A stretch of DNA of 64,000 bases from Sanderia malayensis (GCA_013076295.1 RQOL01000282.1:1-64000), one strand, 5' to 3'; shown: positions 22,152-34,509, numbered from the stretch's first letter. Notes: generated by a model from the letters alone, not told the origin. Numbers and translations: made by a program.

Positions 22152-22789
22152 TGTAAAGAATCTATGAATGAATATGTTGTATCAATTTCATGTTGGTAAT
22201 AAAATTGCAAGAGGTTAATGAAGGAGATAAAATATATCTGTTAAGTGTTAATTGACTGCTCTATTCTTGCAAGAGGAAAATTAAAGACCATTGTGTGAGA
22301 AATAAAGTTTGTGAAATATACTTACATAAGGTGTGCAAAAAAAGTGTGAATGTTGAGTTGCTTTGAAGAGAAAAAATTGCATAAGAAAAATGAAAATTGA
22401 GACAAAAATGTTATGGGCAGTTGTTTATTGTGTTCACAGCAGAATATTCCTGACAAAGGAGAAGTAAGGGCAGTTGGAAGAGAAACAAAGTTTGCAAAAT
22501 GCTTACCAAGGTGTATGTAGAGAAAAGTTGAATGTTGAATTGCCTGCAAGAAAGAAATTGCATTAAAAAGGTTAAAAATGAGACAAAAATGTTATTTAAA
22601 GTTAGTTGCAGTGTTAGTATGTGTCTTGTGCTTATTTGTGTCATGTGTGAATTTTAAATATATATTTAGTTCATAATTGTAGAAATGAAATTTTGTGTAT
22701 ACTTACGTTGAAAAATTTTGGTGCTGCAGTGGGGTTGAAAAAATTTTTTTTCGTGTTTACGGACGGTCTTGGCGCAAGAAATTTTGAAA

Positions 22790-22798
22790 TTTCCCGCC
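22790..22798 (-). promoter_or_regulatory. E2F-like site, unit 2 promoter
   Basis: TTTCCCGCC, at the same place relative to the leader donor as in units 1 and 3. Confidence 0.45.
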
Positions 22799-24098
22799 CT
22801 AATTCGCAATAGGTGGGAGATGAGTAGCCTCTATTCGGCGCCGCTCGTTGTTGTTTCGTATATGATTGTTGTTGTTGTTGCTTGACTTGATCTGGAAAGT
22901 TATCGAAGAGAACTTGCGAGTATAAGAAGAAATGATTGATTTGATGATTTCTATGCATCATATGTAGAAAAATAGGTAGTTTCTCACAATCGGTCTGTGC
23001 TGATTATGTTACCTCTTATGATGATGTATTGGACAGTGGTAGTTCAACACAGCAACAACATGTACCTCGCACCCTTTGAAAGAAGAGAAAAATGGCGTTC
23101 TTGTTCCTTGCTTGGGAGAAGTGTGGTCGTGGAAGGAAGTTGTAAGTATAAGAAGAAATAATTTCTTGAACTTTATGCATATAATCTAGAAATAGATCAT
23201 TTCTCACTGACGGGTTGTGCGCATTATGTTAGCTGTTATGAATGATAATCTATTCGAGGAATGCAACAACAACAACAGGACGCATGGGAAAGGAATGGTG
23301 TTCTTGTTCTTTGCGCTATAAAACTCGTTGAACGAATGTGATAATATCCTTGGAGATCATTGCAATCAAGTATATCTAATGATCATGTTAAATTTATTTG
23401 ATTGTAATAAAAACATTGATTATGTATCAGGTGTTATATGCTGCAAAACACGCGTGTTGAAAGACAGGAAAAGCAAGAATGACAGTAGGCCATGGAAGGT
23501 TCACCAAAGTTAAGAAGGTATTACCTAATCATACTTATTGTTTGACTGGATGAATACATTGGCTTAATTTAAGTAATTCATTTGAAAATAAATTACTTAC
23601 ATGCATAGAGTTAAGGCAAAATTAGGAGAAGTGAGCTGAGCCAATGAGCCTTATACGATGTCTTCTTGTGTTTCAGGTGCCCCAGACATAAAGTGAATTC
23701 TTGTGGTGTGTTGCCATTCCTTGTGAACATTATTGTAGTCAGGTGAGTTCATGTTAAGTATATAAAGATTTGTTCAAAAAAATAGACAGTGTCTGCTGCT
23801 TTGCAATGATATCTTTGCATGAATGAAACAATTTACAAACAAAAACATTTACTTACTATACATACAACAAATATATCATTAAACAACACTGACAAATAAA
23901 TAAATACAATAACATAAAGGAAATTGATAAAAAGGAAAAAGCATGTGGGTGCATAATATCACAGTATAGGCCAAAATAGTGTTTGTAGTTTGTATTCATT
24001 TTCAATTTAGACTGCAGCACGGGAAGAATTTGTCAAAAGAAAGGCATAATTTTATTTGTGTCTGTGATATTATGCAGAGAAGACAACAAAGGTTAAGG

Positions 24099-24732
24099 CT
24101 ATTTTTTTTCTGAAATCTTAGCCATATCCATCATTGTCTTTTGTAGATCACGTGTGGGCATGTTAGTCCACATGAAAGGTGATCTGCTTGATCCTGGCTT
24201 AAAAGTAAACTTTTTTTTCTTATTTTGTGTTTTTTTTCTAATTAGATTAATTTTCATCCTGTCTGTTGACCTGCAAAGAAAATATTTGTTTTTAAAACAA
24301 TGCTTGGTTGTGTCATAGAGGATTCCATGCAATGTTGAGAAGAATTGGTGAAAGACAGTAGATAATAATGGGTATGTTGGAAGTAACTTACTTCAGCTTC
24401 TCCTTTTCAATTCGGTTTCCTTGCATTGTTACAAAGTTGAACTTGGTGTGTTTTTCAAATTTAAAGTTGGCAGAACATTCTTTTTTTAGTTTGGCAATAT
24501 TTTCAAATGGGAACATCTGAAAGGATAGAAGTGGTGTAGAAAGAAGTCAAGTCAAGGTTGCTTGAACAATGTAAAAAGTAAAGTATGGCATTGAGACTTG
24601 TATAGTGTAATTAGTAATGTTGATAATAACCTTTATTTCTCCTTGGAAAGATATTGTGATGTTGTGTTGTTGAGGCTGCATAGGAGTGTCATCTTCACGA
24701 AGAAGTTCCTCATCAGTTTGATTGGAGGCCAT
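24099..24732 (-). CDS. small three-exon gene, unit 3 (lysine-rich protein, 132 aa)
   Basis: Exons 24,732-24,631 (102 nt), 24,516-24,392 (125 nt) and 24,270-24,099 (172 nt) give a 132-residue product almost identical to unit 1. The visible differences include L for F at residue 11 (DEELLRED) and F for S in ISFQGEIK. Splice borders are consensus: AAAG/GTTATT, CTGAA/GTAAGT, TTTGCAG. The acidic N-terminus, the FNFV centre, the KKTQNKKKK basic tract and the MWTNMPTRDL C-terminus are all kept. Unit 3 is farthest from Helitron A and next to the array boundary. Function unknown; a nuclear, nucleic-acid-associated role is inferred only from charge. Confidence 0.7.
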
Positions 24733-25369
24733 TGTAAAGAATCTATGAATGAATATTGTATCAATTTCATGTTGGTAATAAAATTGCAAGAGGTTAATGA
24801 AGGAGATAAAATATATCTGTTAAGTGTTAATTGACTGCTCTATTCTTGCAAGAGGAAATTAAAGACCATTGTGTGAGAAATAAAGTTTGTGAAATATACT
24901 TACATAAGGTGTGCAAAAAAAGTGTGAATGTTGAGTTGCTTTGAAGAGAAAAAATTGCATAAGAAAAATGAAAATTGAGACAAAAATGTTATAGGCAGTT
25001 GTTTATTGTGTTCACAGCAGAATATTCCTGACAAAGGAGAAGTAAGGGCAGTTGGAGAGAAACAAGTTTGCAAAATGCTTACCAAGGTGTATGTAGAGAA
25101 AAGTTGAATGTTGAATTGCCTGCAAGAGAGAAATTGCATTAAAAAGGTTAAAAATGAGACAAAAATGTTATTTAAAGTTATTGCAGTGTTAGTATGTGTC
25201 TTGTGCTTATTTGTGTCATGTGTGAATGTTTTAAAATATATATTTAGTTCATAATTGTAGAAATGAAATTTTGTGTATACTTACGTTGAAAAATTTTGGT
25301 GCTGCAGTGGGGTTGAAAAAAATTTTTTTCGTGTTTACGGACGGTCTTGGCGCAAGAGAAATTTTAAAA

Positions 25370-25378
25370 TTTCCCGCC
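25370..25378 (-). promoter_or_regulatory. E2F-like site, unit 3 promoter
   Basis: TTTCCCGCC, followed on the plus strand by the conserved GTAGCCTCTATTCGGCGCCGC block. Confidence 0.45.
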
Positions 25379-25639
25379 CTAATTTGATAGGTGGGAGATG
25401 AGTAGCCTCTATTCGGCGCCGCGCCTCGTTGTTGTTTCGTATATGATTGTTGTTGCAATACTGTTGGCCTACAAATTCGATTCTTTGCGACGAAGAGATG
25501 ATTCTTTTCGTAATCAATTGTTCGAACAGGAACGGTTAGAAGATTCACTTGTGATGATGCCTTGCTCCAGGCCAGGCGAATATTCAAATTTTCAAAAGAC
25601 CAAGGTTAGTTTTTTCATATTGATGTATCATTATTTTTA

Positions 25640-26240
25640 TTAGTCGTTAACGTTAACGTGAACCTTAAAAAAATGTCTCTGAAAGATTATTCATTTGATG
25701 AGGAAAATTAGTAAGGAGAACTTGTGAGTATAAAAAGAAGTGATTGATTTGGTGAATTTAATGTATAATATGTGGAAAAATAGATAATTTTTCACAAACT
25801 GGTTGTGCGGATTTTGTTAGCTGTTGTTATGAATGTCATGATCTGTAGGCTAAGGCCATGGAAAGTTGAGAAAGGTAAGAAGGTAAACATACTGCCTGTT
25901 TGACTGGGTGCATACATGGTGTAGGGGTAATTAATAATTTGGAGTTAAAATGAATTACTTGTATTTACAGACTTAAATCCAGATGAAAAAACTGAGATTT
26001 GCCAACACATGCTATAAAGTATATTATATGATGTCTTCTTGTGTTTACGGTGCTCAAACATGAAGTGAATGCTTGTTGTGTGGGAACATTCCTTGTGAAT
26101 ATTATTATAATCAGGTGAGTTCATGTTATTATTTGTTAAGGTTGATATGAAGATTATTTGCTCACAAAGAAGGACAGTGTCTGCTTTGCAGTCATCTTTT
26201 TTGAAAATTTACAAAAGTTATAAAAGAAGTATTACATATA
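25640..26240 (-). repeat. older, eroded 3' part of a small-gene unit
   Basis: This resembles, at lower identity, the flank of each tandem unit: GAACTTGTGAGTATAAAAAGAAG, GCCATGGAAAGTTGAGAAAGG, ATGATGTCTTCTTGTG and GGACAGTGTCTGC. Its mirror is 46,020-46,620. It indicates the small gene was already duplicated before the arms formed. Confidence 0.65.
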
Positions 26241-26249
26241 ACATTAACA

Positions 26250-26815
26250 TTACTATACATAAGGATATACATAAATATATACATCAACATAAATACATAA
26301 TATATACATAAATATACTATACATAAATATATACATAAATATATACCCTATATACTATGTCTAAAAATACTATACATAATATACATACATACCTACATAC
26401 CTACATACATACATACATACATACATACATACCCTACATACATACCCTACATACATACCCTACATACATACCCTACATACATACCCTACATACATACCCT
26501 ACATACATACCCTACATACATACCCTACATACATACCCTACAATACATACCCTACATACATACCCTACATAAACATACCCTACAATACATACCCTACAAT
26601 ACCTACTAAAATACATAAATAAATACATAACAATACATACCTACAATAAATACCCTACAATAAATACCCTACAATACATACTCTACAACACATACCCTAC
26701 ATAACATACCCTACAATACATACCCTACAATACATACCCTACAATAAATACCATACAATACATACCCTGCAAAAAATACCCTACAATACATACCCTACAA
26801 TACATACTACGACGC
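26250..26815. repeat. microsatellite block (ACATAAATAT, ACATACATACCCT, CAATACATACCCTA)
   Basis: It starts as ATATACATAAAT-like sequence, passes through ATAC repeats and becomes the 12- to 14-bp CCCTACA(AT)ACATA motif. It is the mirror of 45,518-45,990, with the same order of sub-motifs. Confidence 0.95.
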
Positions 26816-26829
26816 AACATTTCTAAAGA

Positions 26830-28300
26830 AAGTAAAGGTGGGAGGTCGGATCTTCCCCCCTGGCAATCGGCCGCCCAGCGCCCACCCTGCCGCCCCCCTG
26901 AAAGCCGAAGATTGATAGCTTCAGTGTGAAGTTTGAAAAAAAAGTTGCCTTCAAAAATTTAATCAATCCTGGAAAATTTAAACTCAACTTCTAATAAAAA
27001 TTATATCAAACTGTAGCTGAGGAAACAGCGAATCCGATAAAAGTATTCACATTTCTTAACAGTGTTGTTTTGAATTTTAAGGGAGTATTTAGTGGAGCCC
27101 AACAACAAAGCCGTGAAAAAATTTATTCATCAGCCAACTTTAAAAACACAAAAATTCCCCTAACTTGGTCAAACTTTGTCCATTTTAACTCAAATTACAC
27201 CAACATGAAGCAGTTACCTTGGCGAAAAAATATCGACAGTAATTGGGTGCATTTGAAATGCTTTTCGCAATTTTAGTTGGGTATTTTTGAAGCTCAAGAC
27301 ATTATTTTCTTGATCAAAAATAGCCGTGAAATCAAACCCATGCAAAAAATAGGAATTGAAACACGATTCACCAACTTTCAAATTCAATTAGCGTGGCCAA
27401 TTTTTGTCCTACACACCCCACGAAAATATCAACATGAAGCTCATAGCTTGGCGAACATTTATCGAAAGTATTGGGGTGAAAAAAACAAAGTTTTGGCGGG
27501 TTAAAATTTAATTTTCGTGAATGCAAAACACACGCGTGTTGCGTGAAAATTTGGTGTTTTCCAGCAAAACCCAAACTCGGCCAAAACTGTCCAAAAACAG
27601 AGGAAAATCAACAAAACAAAAAAACAAAGCCATATAACTTTAGTTCTTGTGCAAATAAAGGGTTATCGAAAGTTTAAATGGAGAAAATCGACCCAGAACG
27701 ACCCGAGAAAATCAAAATTGTCCTCGTGTTTTAGTTAGGCCCTCGGCTCAACACAAAAAACATGAGGTGAAACAAAACAAAACTCGTGCTATTTTCAGCC
27801 GAAAACAATCAAATAAAGGAAATACCTTGAAATAATTGTCCACCAATTGTCTCCACAGGTCCTGAGAACAATTGACACGTCTTTACAATTGATTTCCGCC
27901 ACGTATTCACGTTTAAACCCGAGCAACTTGCCGCCCGTTCAACTACGAAAACACCTGTTTCTCCCTGCTCGTTTTGCATCTCATTAACTCCATCCGGGGA
28001 ACTTTTTAGAAAGTCGGAGCACAAAATGGGGCATAACTCCGGAACCGCTGGGGTTAGAAATTAGCCAAATAGTACACTGTCATCAGCACAATGCAGCGAT
28101 CATTTCTATACCGATTTGCACCCTTATTTGCACCCAAAAAAAAGCCTTTATGGATACAACGAAATTCCTTTGATCCCATTGTTTTTCGGACGTCGATTGT
28201 TAAAGAGACAATTTTTTTCGAACATCGATTGTTCCGGAGACAATGACCCATTGTTTGCTCCCTCCGGGTCACGTGTGGAACAATCTTATTATATAAGAGA
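26830..28300 (-). repeat. repeat M, long form, minus orientation
   Basis: GC-rich linker beside the microsatellite, an inner body with AAACTTTCGATAAC, and the head with AACAATGGGATCAAAGGA, GGTCACGTGTGG and ATAATAAGATTG, meeting CTAG of module G at 28,301. The frame MCSDFLKSSPDGVNEMQNEQ (27,809-28,024) is partly open in other copies but not consistently. Confidence 0.85.
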
Positions 28301-28480
28301 CTAGCCGGGGGCGCTCGCATACGCTCGCTTCCCGGAGCCCCCCAAGCAACAAAAGTTTAATGTGGTTGGCGCACTTCGTGCGCTGCATTCGCTAACGCTC
28401 ATGCCCTCTCCCATCCCACGCACAGTGGTTTGGTTTTCCCTCGCTCCCATGTCTATCTATTGTCACGATTGTAGTGTTTA
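28301..28480 (-). repeat. module G terminal unit ending CTAG
   Basis: The minus strand carries GCATGAGCGTTAGCGAATGC, a perfect GCGCAC-GAA-GTGCGC hairpin, CTCCGGGAAGCGAGCG and CCCCCGGCTAG. It is the mirror of 44,341-44,494. Confidence 0.85.
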
Positions 28481-28736
28481 ACATGCATGGAAATTAGTTT
28501 TAGTGATCAGCCTCGTTTTCATTTGAAAATCCTCGTTTTCATCAGTTAAGCCTCGTGCTGATGGTACAGTAGATAAGATGAAACATCAACACCAACAAGT
28601 TTGTTATGTTGTAGGGACAACAACAATTAGTCTGCTATTAGTTGAGTGCATGCATTGACACTTGGCTGTGGTCCTTTGTGAAGCTAATATAAACAGTAAA
28701 AGATGATCTGTGATGAGCATCCAGAATTTAAATTAA
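28481..28736 (-). repeat. segment E, minus orientation
   Basis: Matches 35,462-35,740, 44,060-44,340 and 62,485-62,757: AATTTAAATTCTGGATGCTC, TTAGCTTCACAAAGGACCAC and AACGAGGCTGATC. It always lies just before module G and follows the CTAG of a second G unit here. Confidence 0.8.
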
Positions 28737-28990
28737 CTAGGGGTCATCACTCGCTTCGCTCGTTCGCCCCAGCCCGTCAAGTAAAAAAAGCTTAATCTGG
28801 TTGGCGCGCTTCGCGCGCTGCACTCGCTCCCGCTTATGCCCATCGATTAGAATGGCTCGCTCCGCTCGCCTAAGAGTATGTTATCAAGAACCGGTGATTG
28901 GATGGCGCGCGCTGCATTTGCTCTTGCTCATGCCCCGTCCAATTGATTGGTTTGCTGCGCTCGCCTGATAGTCTGTTTTTGAGATTAGTT
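28737..28990 (-). repeat. diverged module G units
   Basis: The first unit matches the left-edge type (GGGGCGAACGAGCGAAGCGAG, CCCCTAG) and has a GCGCGC-GAA-GCGCGC hairpin. Two further eroded units follow to about 28,990. Confidence 0.75.
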
Positions 28991-31000
28991 AACTGGTTGG
29001 TACGCATGCGTGTGTTCTATTTGCTTTCGCTTATGCTTCCAATAGTACATCACACTTTTGGGGGTGTATGAATAGAGATTGAAAGATTAGTTTTGTTTTG
29101 AGAAATGTAGCCTCGTATTGGTGAACAGGCAAAAATGGATCATATAGTGGCAATAGACCTCTGAAAACACAATACTTTTAGTGAAAGGTTAGTGAAAAGC
29201 TAATTAATGTAACTCGTAAGTTAACTTAGATTTGACTAATATACATAGGTCATAACAGATGAGGTTTGATATTGGGCAAGAATTTCATTTGAATCACAAT
29301 GATGTAGGTAATACATTGTCATTTTAGCAGTTTCCCATTTCAGTCAATTATTATGAGGCAATAGCCTGTCACAAAAGGCTAGTGGAATTAAAATGTGATT
29401 GAAACTTACCTAGACAGAATTCTCTTTCCATGAGTTTGTTAAGGATTCCATTGACTTTTCATATATATATTGTAGTAAATGTTTCTTTGAGCCATTTGAC
29501 AATTGCATGGTGTGAATAGCAAACATTAGTGACATTGACAGCTTTGGTTCAGCACTTCAGCATTTGTTTCACTAAGTATCATATGGGAAAAAAGAAATAA
29601 TTAATAGTGCCAAATAATACAGGACAATAGAACAATATGATAGTTGTGAAGCTGCAGTGATTCCCTTTGTGGATTACTTCAAAAACATGTTTGAAATGCA
29701 AAATCTGTGAAAATTATATTTATGCTTTGCTACATAACTTGATGTACTAATAGAAAGAGGTAGATAGAGATTGTTTATCAATTAGTGGAAACAAACTTTC
29801 ATGTTGTTGTAATATATTTTCATTGGCTTTCTGCACTTGTGCATTAAGAGGCTGGTAAATGTCAATTGTTAAATGTTCATGTAATGCATGAATTATTAAT
29901 TAGATGACCTGACCGTGTGTGTATGTAACATCCAGGTTAGTTTTCCTAGAGCTTAATACAATTATTACTGTAAACACCATTACAGTAGTTTCCTTGACAT
30001 ACAGCAATGAACTAAACAGGAAAAGCCTTTGAAGATGATTTTTAGGTCATTCATCATTAATATTGGGAAAAAACTTTCAGTTTCAAGAAGATGTTGATGT
30101 ATGTAACACATAGAGGCAATGAACACAAAGGAATCCATAAAGTGGCAAATACTGGAAGAATTATTTTGAGTCCAACTGGCACTCGTAGGCACATATAGTC
30201 AGGGCACCAGAAATTTATTTTTGAATCAGCGAAACTGTAAAGTTGTAAAACAATTGTTGAGGTTTGCATGGCCTAACTGAAGAAACTGTCGTGTCGTGTG
30301 TCGGGGCAATCATCAGTGAAGTTTGGATGGCCTAACAAAAATTAAGCTGGTAATTGAATTGCAAATGGTTAAATATAAGATCTAAATGTATTCACCTACC
30401 TGTAAGACACATTGAAAATGCTCTCTGTTAAATCTGGAGATAGTTTTCAAACTTAAAGTTGTCCTCTTGATAATTTTTTGTGATGCCAAAGTTTAGCTGT
30501 TTCATGTCAAATTCATCCTATTTCATAAGGCATTTTAAAAGTTAGCGGTGCCTGCCATTGATGGAAAGAGGCCAAAGTCTTTTTGAATGTGATGCAATGG
30601 CCTCGTTTCAATGTGAGATAAACTTCTATTATTGGTTAAGATAAACTATAGAAATGCATCTCATTAAAAATTAACATTGATGAAGGTTATTAGATACTAA
30701 TAGAGAGTAGATTAATCCTGCAATCTTTTTATATATGTAAAAAAATTACATTAGTAAAAAATAGTAATCAATTAATTATTATTCTTGACAGTTATCAATG
30801 GATGGTGAAGATGAATGAGAGATAATTGGTCCGTCTGTAGATTGTATTAATGTCTTCATTCATCATGTGGAGTGTCCAGCGATGTTGACAGCATTGTTCA
30901 ATATCAAATTCACACTTGCGTGGCACAAATCAACGACACGGATGTCTGTTCTCTCGCTTCGTGCGTTCTCACCATTAAGTTTGGTCATAGTAAAAAAAGA
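28991..31000 (-). pseudogene. module D remnant downstream of Helitron B
   Basis: On the minus strand this aligns with 3,738-5,310 of the plus strand: CTTTTTTTACTATGACCAAAC, TGAACAATGCTGTCAACAT, the exon-like block 30,402-30,680 ending TCTTACAG before a GTAGGT donor, and the small exon near 29,410-29,455 ending before GTAAGT. Frames are interrupted. The DUF6589 coding part is not here; Helitron B's 3' end joins at the position where the DUF6589 frame ends in the left copy. Confidence 0.6.
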
Positions 31001-31457
31001 AGATTGCCGGTTACATTAGTTTAAAGCTCGAACACCAACTTCAAGGGTAACCTTTGTTCGAGGTTTCCTTGGTGTTCATGAAAACTGCAATTTTAATTTG
31101 GAATATGTAATACTACATATTCAAGAGTTAATTTTAATAAGTACATTAGTTATCATTACTTATTGGGATGAGAGAGGGATAATCTTAATGTTGTATGCAA
31201 TTTCTTATCCAAAAAAACTATTGTCAATGGACAGATTGCAGTTTTCATAGAGAAAAGGAAAGCCATACTCCCATAGGCAATATCGGAGAGCATGGCAAAG
31301 CATATCTCTTTTGATACAGGCGCTACGCAGGACCCAGATCGTGTTGTTGTTGATAAACACCCCCGGACACTGGAGTGTTGTGAAAGTGTCCGGATCGTTC
31401 TTGGTGGATCTTAATAACTGGAGTGGCGTGGCAAACCAGGAATGAATGTTCATCACA

Positions 31458-32000
31458 CTATAAAGTGCAACAAAGCCGATCCGGTAGAACCACAATCTGA
31501 GCCCTCGTGATTTGTGTGTGTGTGTTTTGGTAGACGCCCTTGAGAGCAACGCGATTTATGCTCAAAAGTTTGTGAAGACCTTTACAGGACTTCTTGGAAG
31601 ACAATATTTTTATCTTCGTGTGTATTTCCTCTGGGAGGAATACTTTAAGCCCGTCATATGATGTTGCTCTTGACATGGCCACATATAACTGACCATGTGT
31701 GAACACGGGCTCAGGTAAATACAAACCAACATACCTCAGAGATTGTCCCTGTGCCTTGTTGATAGTAAGGCAGTATGCTAGTCTGACTGGAAATTGCCGT
31801 CGCTTGATGTTGAACGGCATCTCAGTGTCTTGTGTTGACAATGTTATTCTGGGAATCATGACCTGCTGGCCTCTGTGTTCCCTCGTGATGATCTCTGCTG
31901 TGATCACATTACGTCGGAGATGGCGTACAATAAGTCTTGTGCCATTGCAAAGACCTTTCTTTGGATTTAGATTCCTCAGAAGAATGATTGTTGCACCAAC
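31458..32000 (-). CDS. Helitron B exon 8: helicase C-terminal motifs
   Basis: Following the TTTAAG acceptor, it reads VGATIILLRNLNPKKGLCNG, RLIVRHLRRNVITAEI, AYCLTINKAQGQSLRYVG and VFTHGQLYVAMSRATS, with motif VI arginine present. It is open to a stop at 31,458, where the tail (QITRAQIVVLPDRLCC) no longer resembles A or C. It is the best-preserved helicase C-terminus of the three. Confidence 0.85.
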   Translation of the reverse strand, partial: VGATIILLRNLNPKKGLCNGTRLIVRHLRRNVITAEIITREHRGQQVMIPRITLSTQDTEMPFNIKRRQFPVRLAYCLTINKAQGQSLRYVGLYLPEPVFTHGQLYVAMSRATSYDGLKVFLPEEIHTKIKILSSKKSCKGLHKLLSINRVALKGVYQNTHTQITRAQIVVLPDRLCCTL

Positions 32001-32140
32001 CTTAAACAAAGAGAGTTGCAAATAACAATGTGTATTGCATTATAGTACTGTGATGATAATGAAGGATAATCAGGCTTAAAAAAGTGCTATTAGTGTGGAC
32101 TTCATTTCATATACGTAATTATTACATAGGAAGATTATAC

Positions 32141-33171
32141 CTTGAGTCTAAGTCGGTGTAACGGCAATCCATTAGGAGTTAGATTGTTGATAAACTCAAT
32201 TGGATATGCCGCCTCCTCATCTGGATCCTCTGTTATCACACTGTCTGTGCTGTAGTATGTTCTTTCAGGGGTTTGCAGTCTTTCCAGAATGATGTCATTG
32301 ATTTGATGTGAGAAGTCATTCTTTGGGGTAAGACAACAACGTTCTGACATGGTTACCGGATCCAGCATGAGGTGGGACTGTGGTGTATTAGGCTCAGGAT
32401 ATATGAAGTTGAGCATTTCCTCTCGCGAAGATGTGCATATTTGATGCGGCAAAGTGATATTGTCAAGTGCATCATGTGGTTCTTGTTTGTTGCCGAGTCT
32501 TAGGAGCCATTCTGAGAATTCTCTGTACGATTGATCTTGAACAGCTCTCATGTTTGTGTGCAGGCGATGTTGTTGAAACTGTGCCCACAAATCACTGATT
32601 TGATATGATTTAAGACTCTCTGATACGATTTGCTCTCTTCCTGCCTTGGGAACAACTGGTAGAACTTGTCTAAAATCGCCACCAAGTAACATGAATTTGC
32701 CACCAAATGGCTTGTCAACTCTTGTGATATCCCGAAGCAGTCTGTCAACTGCTTGTAATGCCAATGCTGGTATCATTGAAGCTTCATCCCATGTAAACAG
32801 GGTTGTTTCACGCAACACTTGTGCTCTTCGGCTCTGTCTTTTGACATTGCATGTTGATTCCAGCTTCAATGGTATTGGAATTTGGAATTGTGAATGCGAT
32901 GTTCTGCCATTGATAAGCAGTGTTGCTGCAATTCCTGACCAAGCCATACACTGAACTTTGTGTCCAGAAGCATTGAGGTTGCGAACCAACGTGTTGTAGA
33001 GAAATGTTTTCCCTGTGCCAGCTGGTCCATCGAGAAAGTGACAGTTATGTTGTGATTGCGCCTCAATTGCTTGAATAATGGCTGTGTATACCACTTGTTG
33101 TTCTGGATTCAATGCAGCGTGCATTTGTTCTCCTTGCTCTCTTTCGTTTTCAACATCCATGTGATCCTCCT
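32141..33171 (-). CDS. Helitron B exon 7: Pif1 helicase core, open
   Basis: This exon of about 343 codons runs without interruption. It begins EEDHMDVENEREQGEQ after a TTTTCAG acceptor, then ALNPEQQVVYTAI. Walker A is GPAGTGKTFLYN near 33,005-33,028 and Walker B TLFTWDEASMIPAL near 32,779-32,800, followed by [26 protein letters not shown] and EPVTMSERCC-type sequence (DPVTMSERCCLTPKND). It ends at CTCAAG/GTATAA. These are SF1B Pif1-family helicase motifs. The exon is internally intact, although flanking exons have frameshifts. Confidence 0.92.
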
Positions 33172-33261
33172 CTGAAAACATAAACAATAGTTAATTTGTA
33201 AAATAGAAGCATATATGGCTAAGTATTACAGTGAATATCATCATGTTAAGTTGTAAATCAC

Positions 33262-34509
33262 CTTGTTCTGGAATGACAAAGTCGGCCGGTAGCTGAGGAA
33301 GGTGATCGTAGTTGGTGATTGACAAACCATGGACCTTCAAATTGTTGTCAATATCAAGTAGACATTGATACATGTGTCTGTCTTGAAGGTTATGTCTGGA
33401 TTGTTGAGTTGATCACGTCTGACAAATCTTCACTCATTGCTTCTTTGAAGGTGTCGAAGAGTGTTCTTATGTCTGAAGGCGTTTGAAAGAGTAGCAATGT
33501 GGCAAACAACTGTCTGAGTTGTGGTGGCATATTAAAGATGACTGCGTCGTGTAAACAGCGTGTGATTTCGGCATCATCTTCTAAAAGCCCTAAAGCTAAT
33601 GCTGCATCTTTGAAGGAGTCACATAGATTACCTTCTACCGTTCGAAGGTCTTCAAATGACGTAGCTCCTCGTTTATGCAACAGCAAAAGTCTGAGGGCGA
33701 ATTTTTGCTCGCAAGGTCTAGGCTGCACTTGAGTTACTCTACCAATGATTGGCATTGTTCTACGTTGTCTGGCTGTCCATGTTTTTGAACGCTCCTGGAA
33801 GACATAGTGCTCTGGTATCTCATGGTAGAGGTACTGACGTGCAGCTGGATCTTGCTGGTTGAGTTCAAACCATGCTGTAAGTGTTGTTCTATCACCAATG
33901 TTGTTGAGCCTTTGTTCGTCATCATTGTCATGAAAGATGACTTGTTGCTCAAATGGTAGATGAACAGAAAGCCGTTTAACTATGTGGCTTTTGTCGTGCA
34001 TGGGGAACTGCATAAGCCGATAGACAGCTTCATGTGGTCCAATATATCTTGCGTTGATGTATTGGCGCACCTCGTCGTGTTCAATATCTTGAGGTACTTG
34101 CTGTTGATTTTCTTCAAGAATTTCAACATGTGCCATATCATGTCCTTTGTGGATATATTTGAAAATGTACTTGACACTTTTAACTGTACTGCATATTTCC
34201 ACGTTGATATGACACTGATATTTGATGAGTAGGTGTCTGTTGTGTGGCACTACCCAGGTATCATCCAAAATGCGATTATTCACATTGACTGGATGAAGAC
34301 AGCGTCGTCTATAGAGAGGATAGCCGTTGACATTGATTTGAGTTTCAGCAACTTGTTCTTTCGGAAAGTGCTTTTTGCATTTGTTATTTTCCATGCACAC
34401 GCAATGAGGATTTAAACACCACAGGGTCCATGTGTCATGTGTTTTAGGACCAACTTGTGTATCTTGCATCCTGTGGATCCGGTATCTCTGCTGATATGAG
34501 TTGATCCAC
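33262..34509 (-). pseudogene. Helitron B exon 6: Rep C-terminal part
   Basis: Starts VDQLISAEIPDPQDARY, then loses one base (GATACACAAG against GATATCACAAG in C) and two more bases near 34,400, so CVCMENNKCKKHFPKEQ is in another frame. It is then open for over 300 codons: NRILDDTWVVPHNRHLL, VKYIFKYIHKG (Y2 motif, about 34,145-34,177), YLYHEIPEHYVFQERSK and RRTMPIIGRVTQ. Another shift near 33,420 precedes MYQCLLDIDNNLKVHG. It ends at a GAACAAG/GTGATT donor. Confidence 0.9.

Larger units (their letters stand above)
17736..25450. repeat. tandem array of three ~2.6-kb small-gene units
   Basis: Units begin at about 17,736, 20,704 and 23,287 (landmark GGGAAAGG before GTGTTCTTGTTCTTTG). Spacing is 2,968 and 2,583 bp; removing the MITE in unit 1 makes the first about 2,595. 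Sequence is nearly identical over kilobases. Units 1 and 2 end with about 400 bp holding a doubled ATAAGAAGAAAT...GTTATGAATGAT segment. Unit 3 instead passes at about 25,455 into the flank shared with the inverted arm. The inverted arm has only one unit, so amplification probably happened on this side. Confidence 0.92.

Noticed and set aside
23328..23513. Plus-strand 61-codon frame (ICCKTRVLKDRKSKNDSRPW)
   Set aside because: Open only in unit 3 because of local deletions; units 1 and 2 have stops, so coding is unlikely.
27809..28024. Possible 71-codon protein in repeat M (CSDFLKSSPDGVNEMQNEQ)
   Set aside because: Partly open at 36,073-36,276 and shifted at 63,141 and 44,700; no start, phase or stop is conserved across copies.
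28116..28304. Plus-strand frame MHPYLHPKKSLYGYNEIPLI
   Set aside because: Antisense to the head of repeat M; the matching frames in other copies are interrupted.
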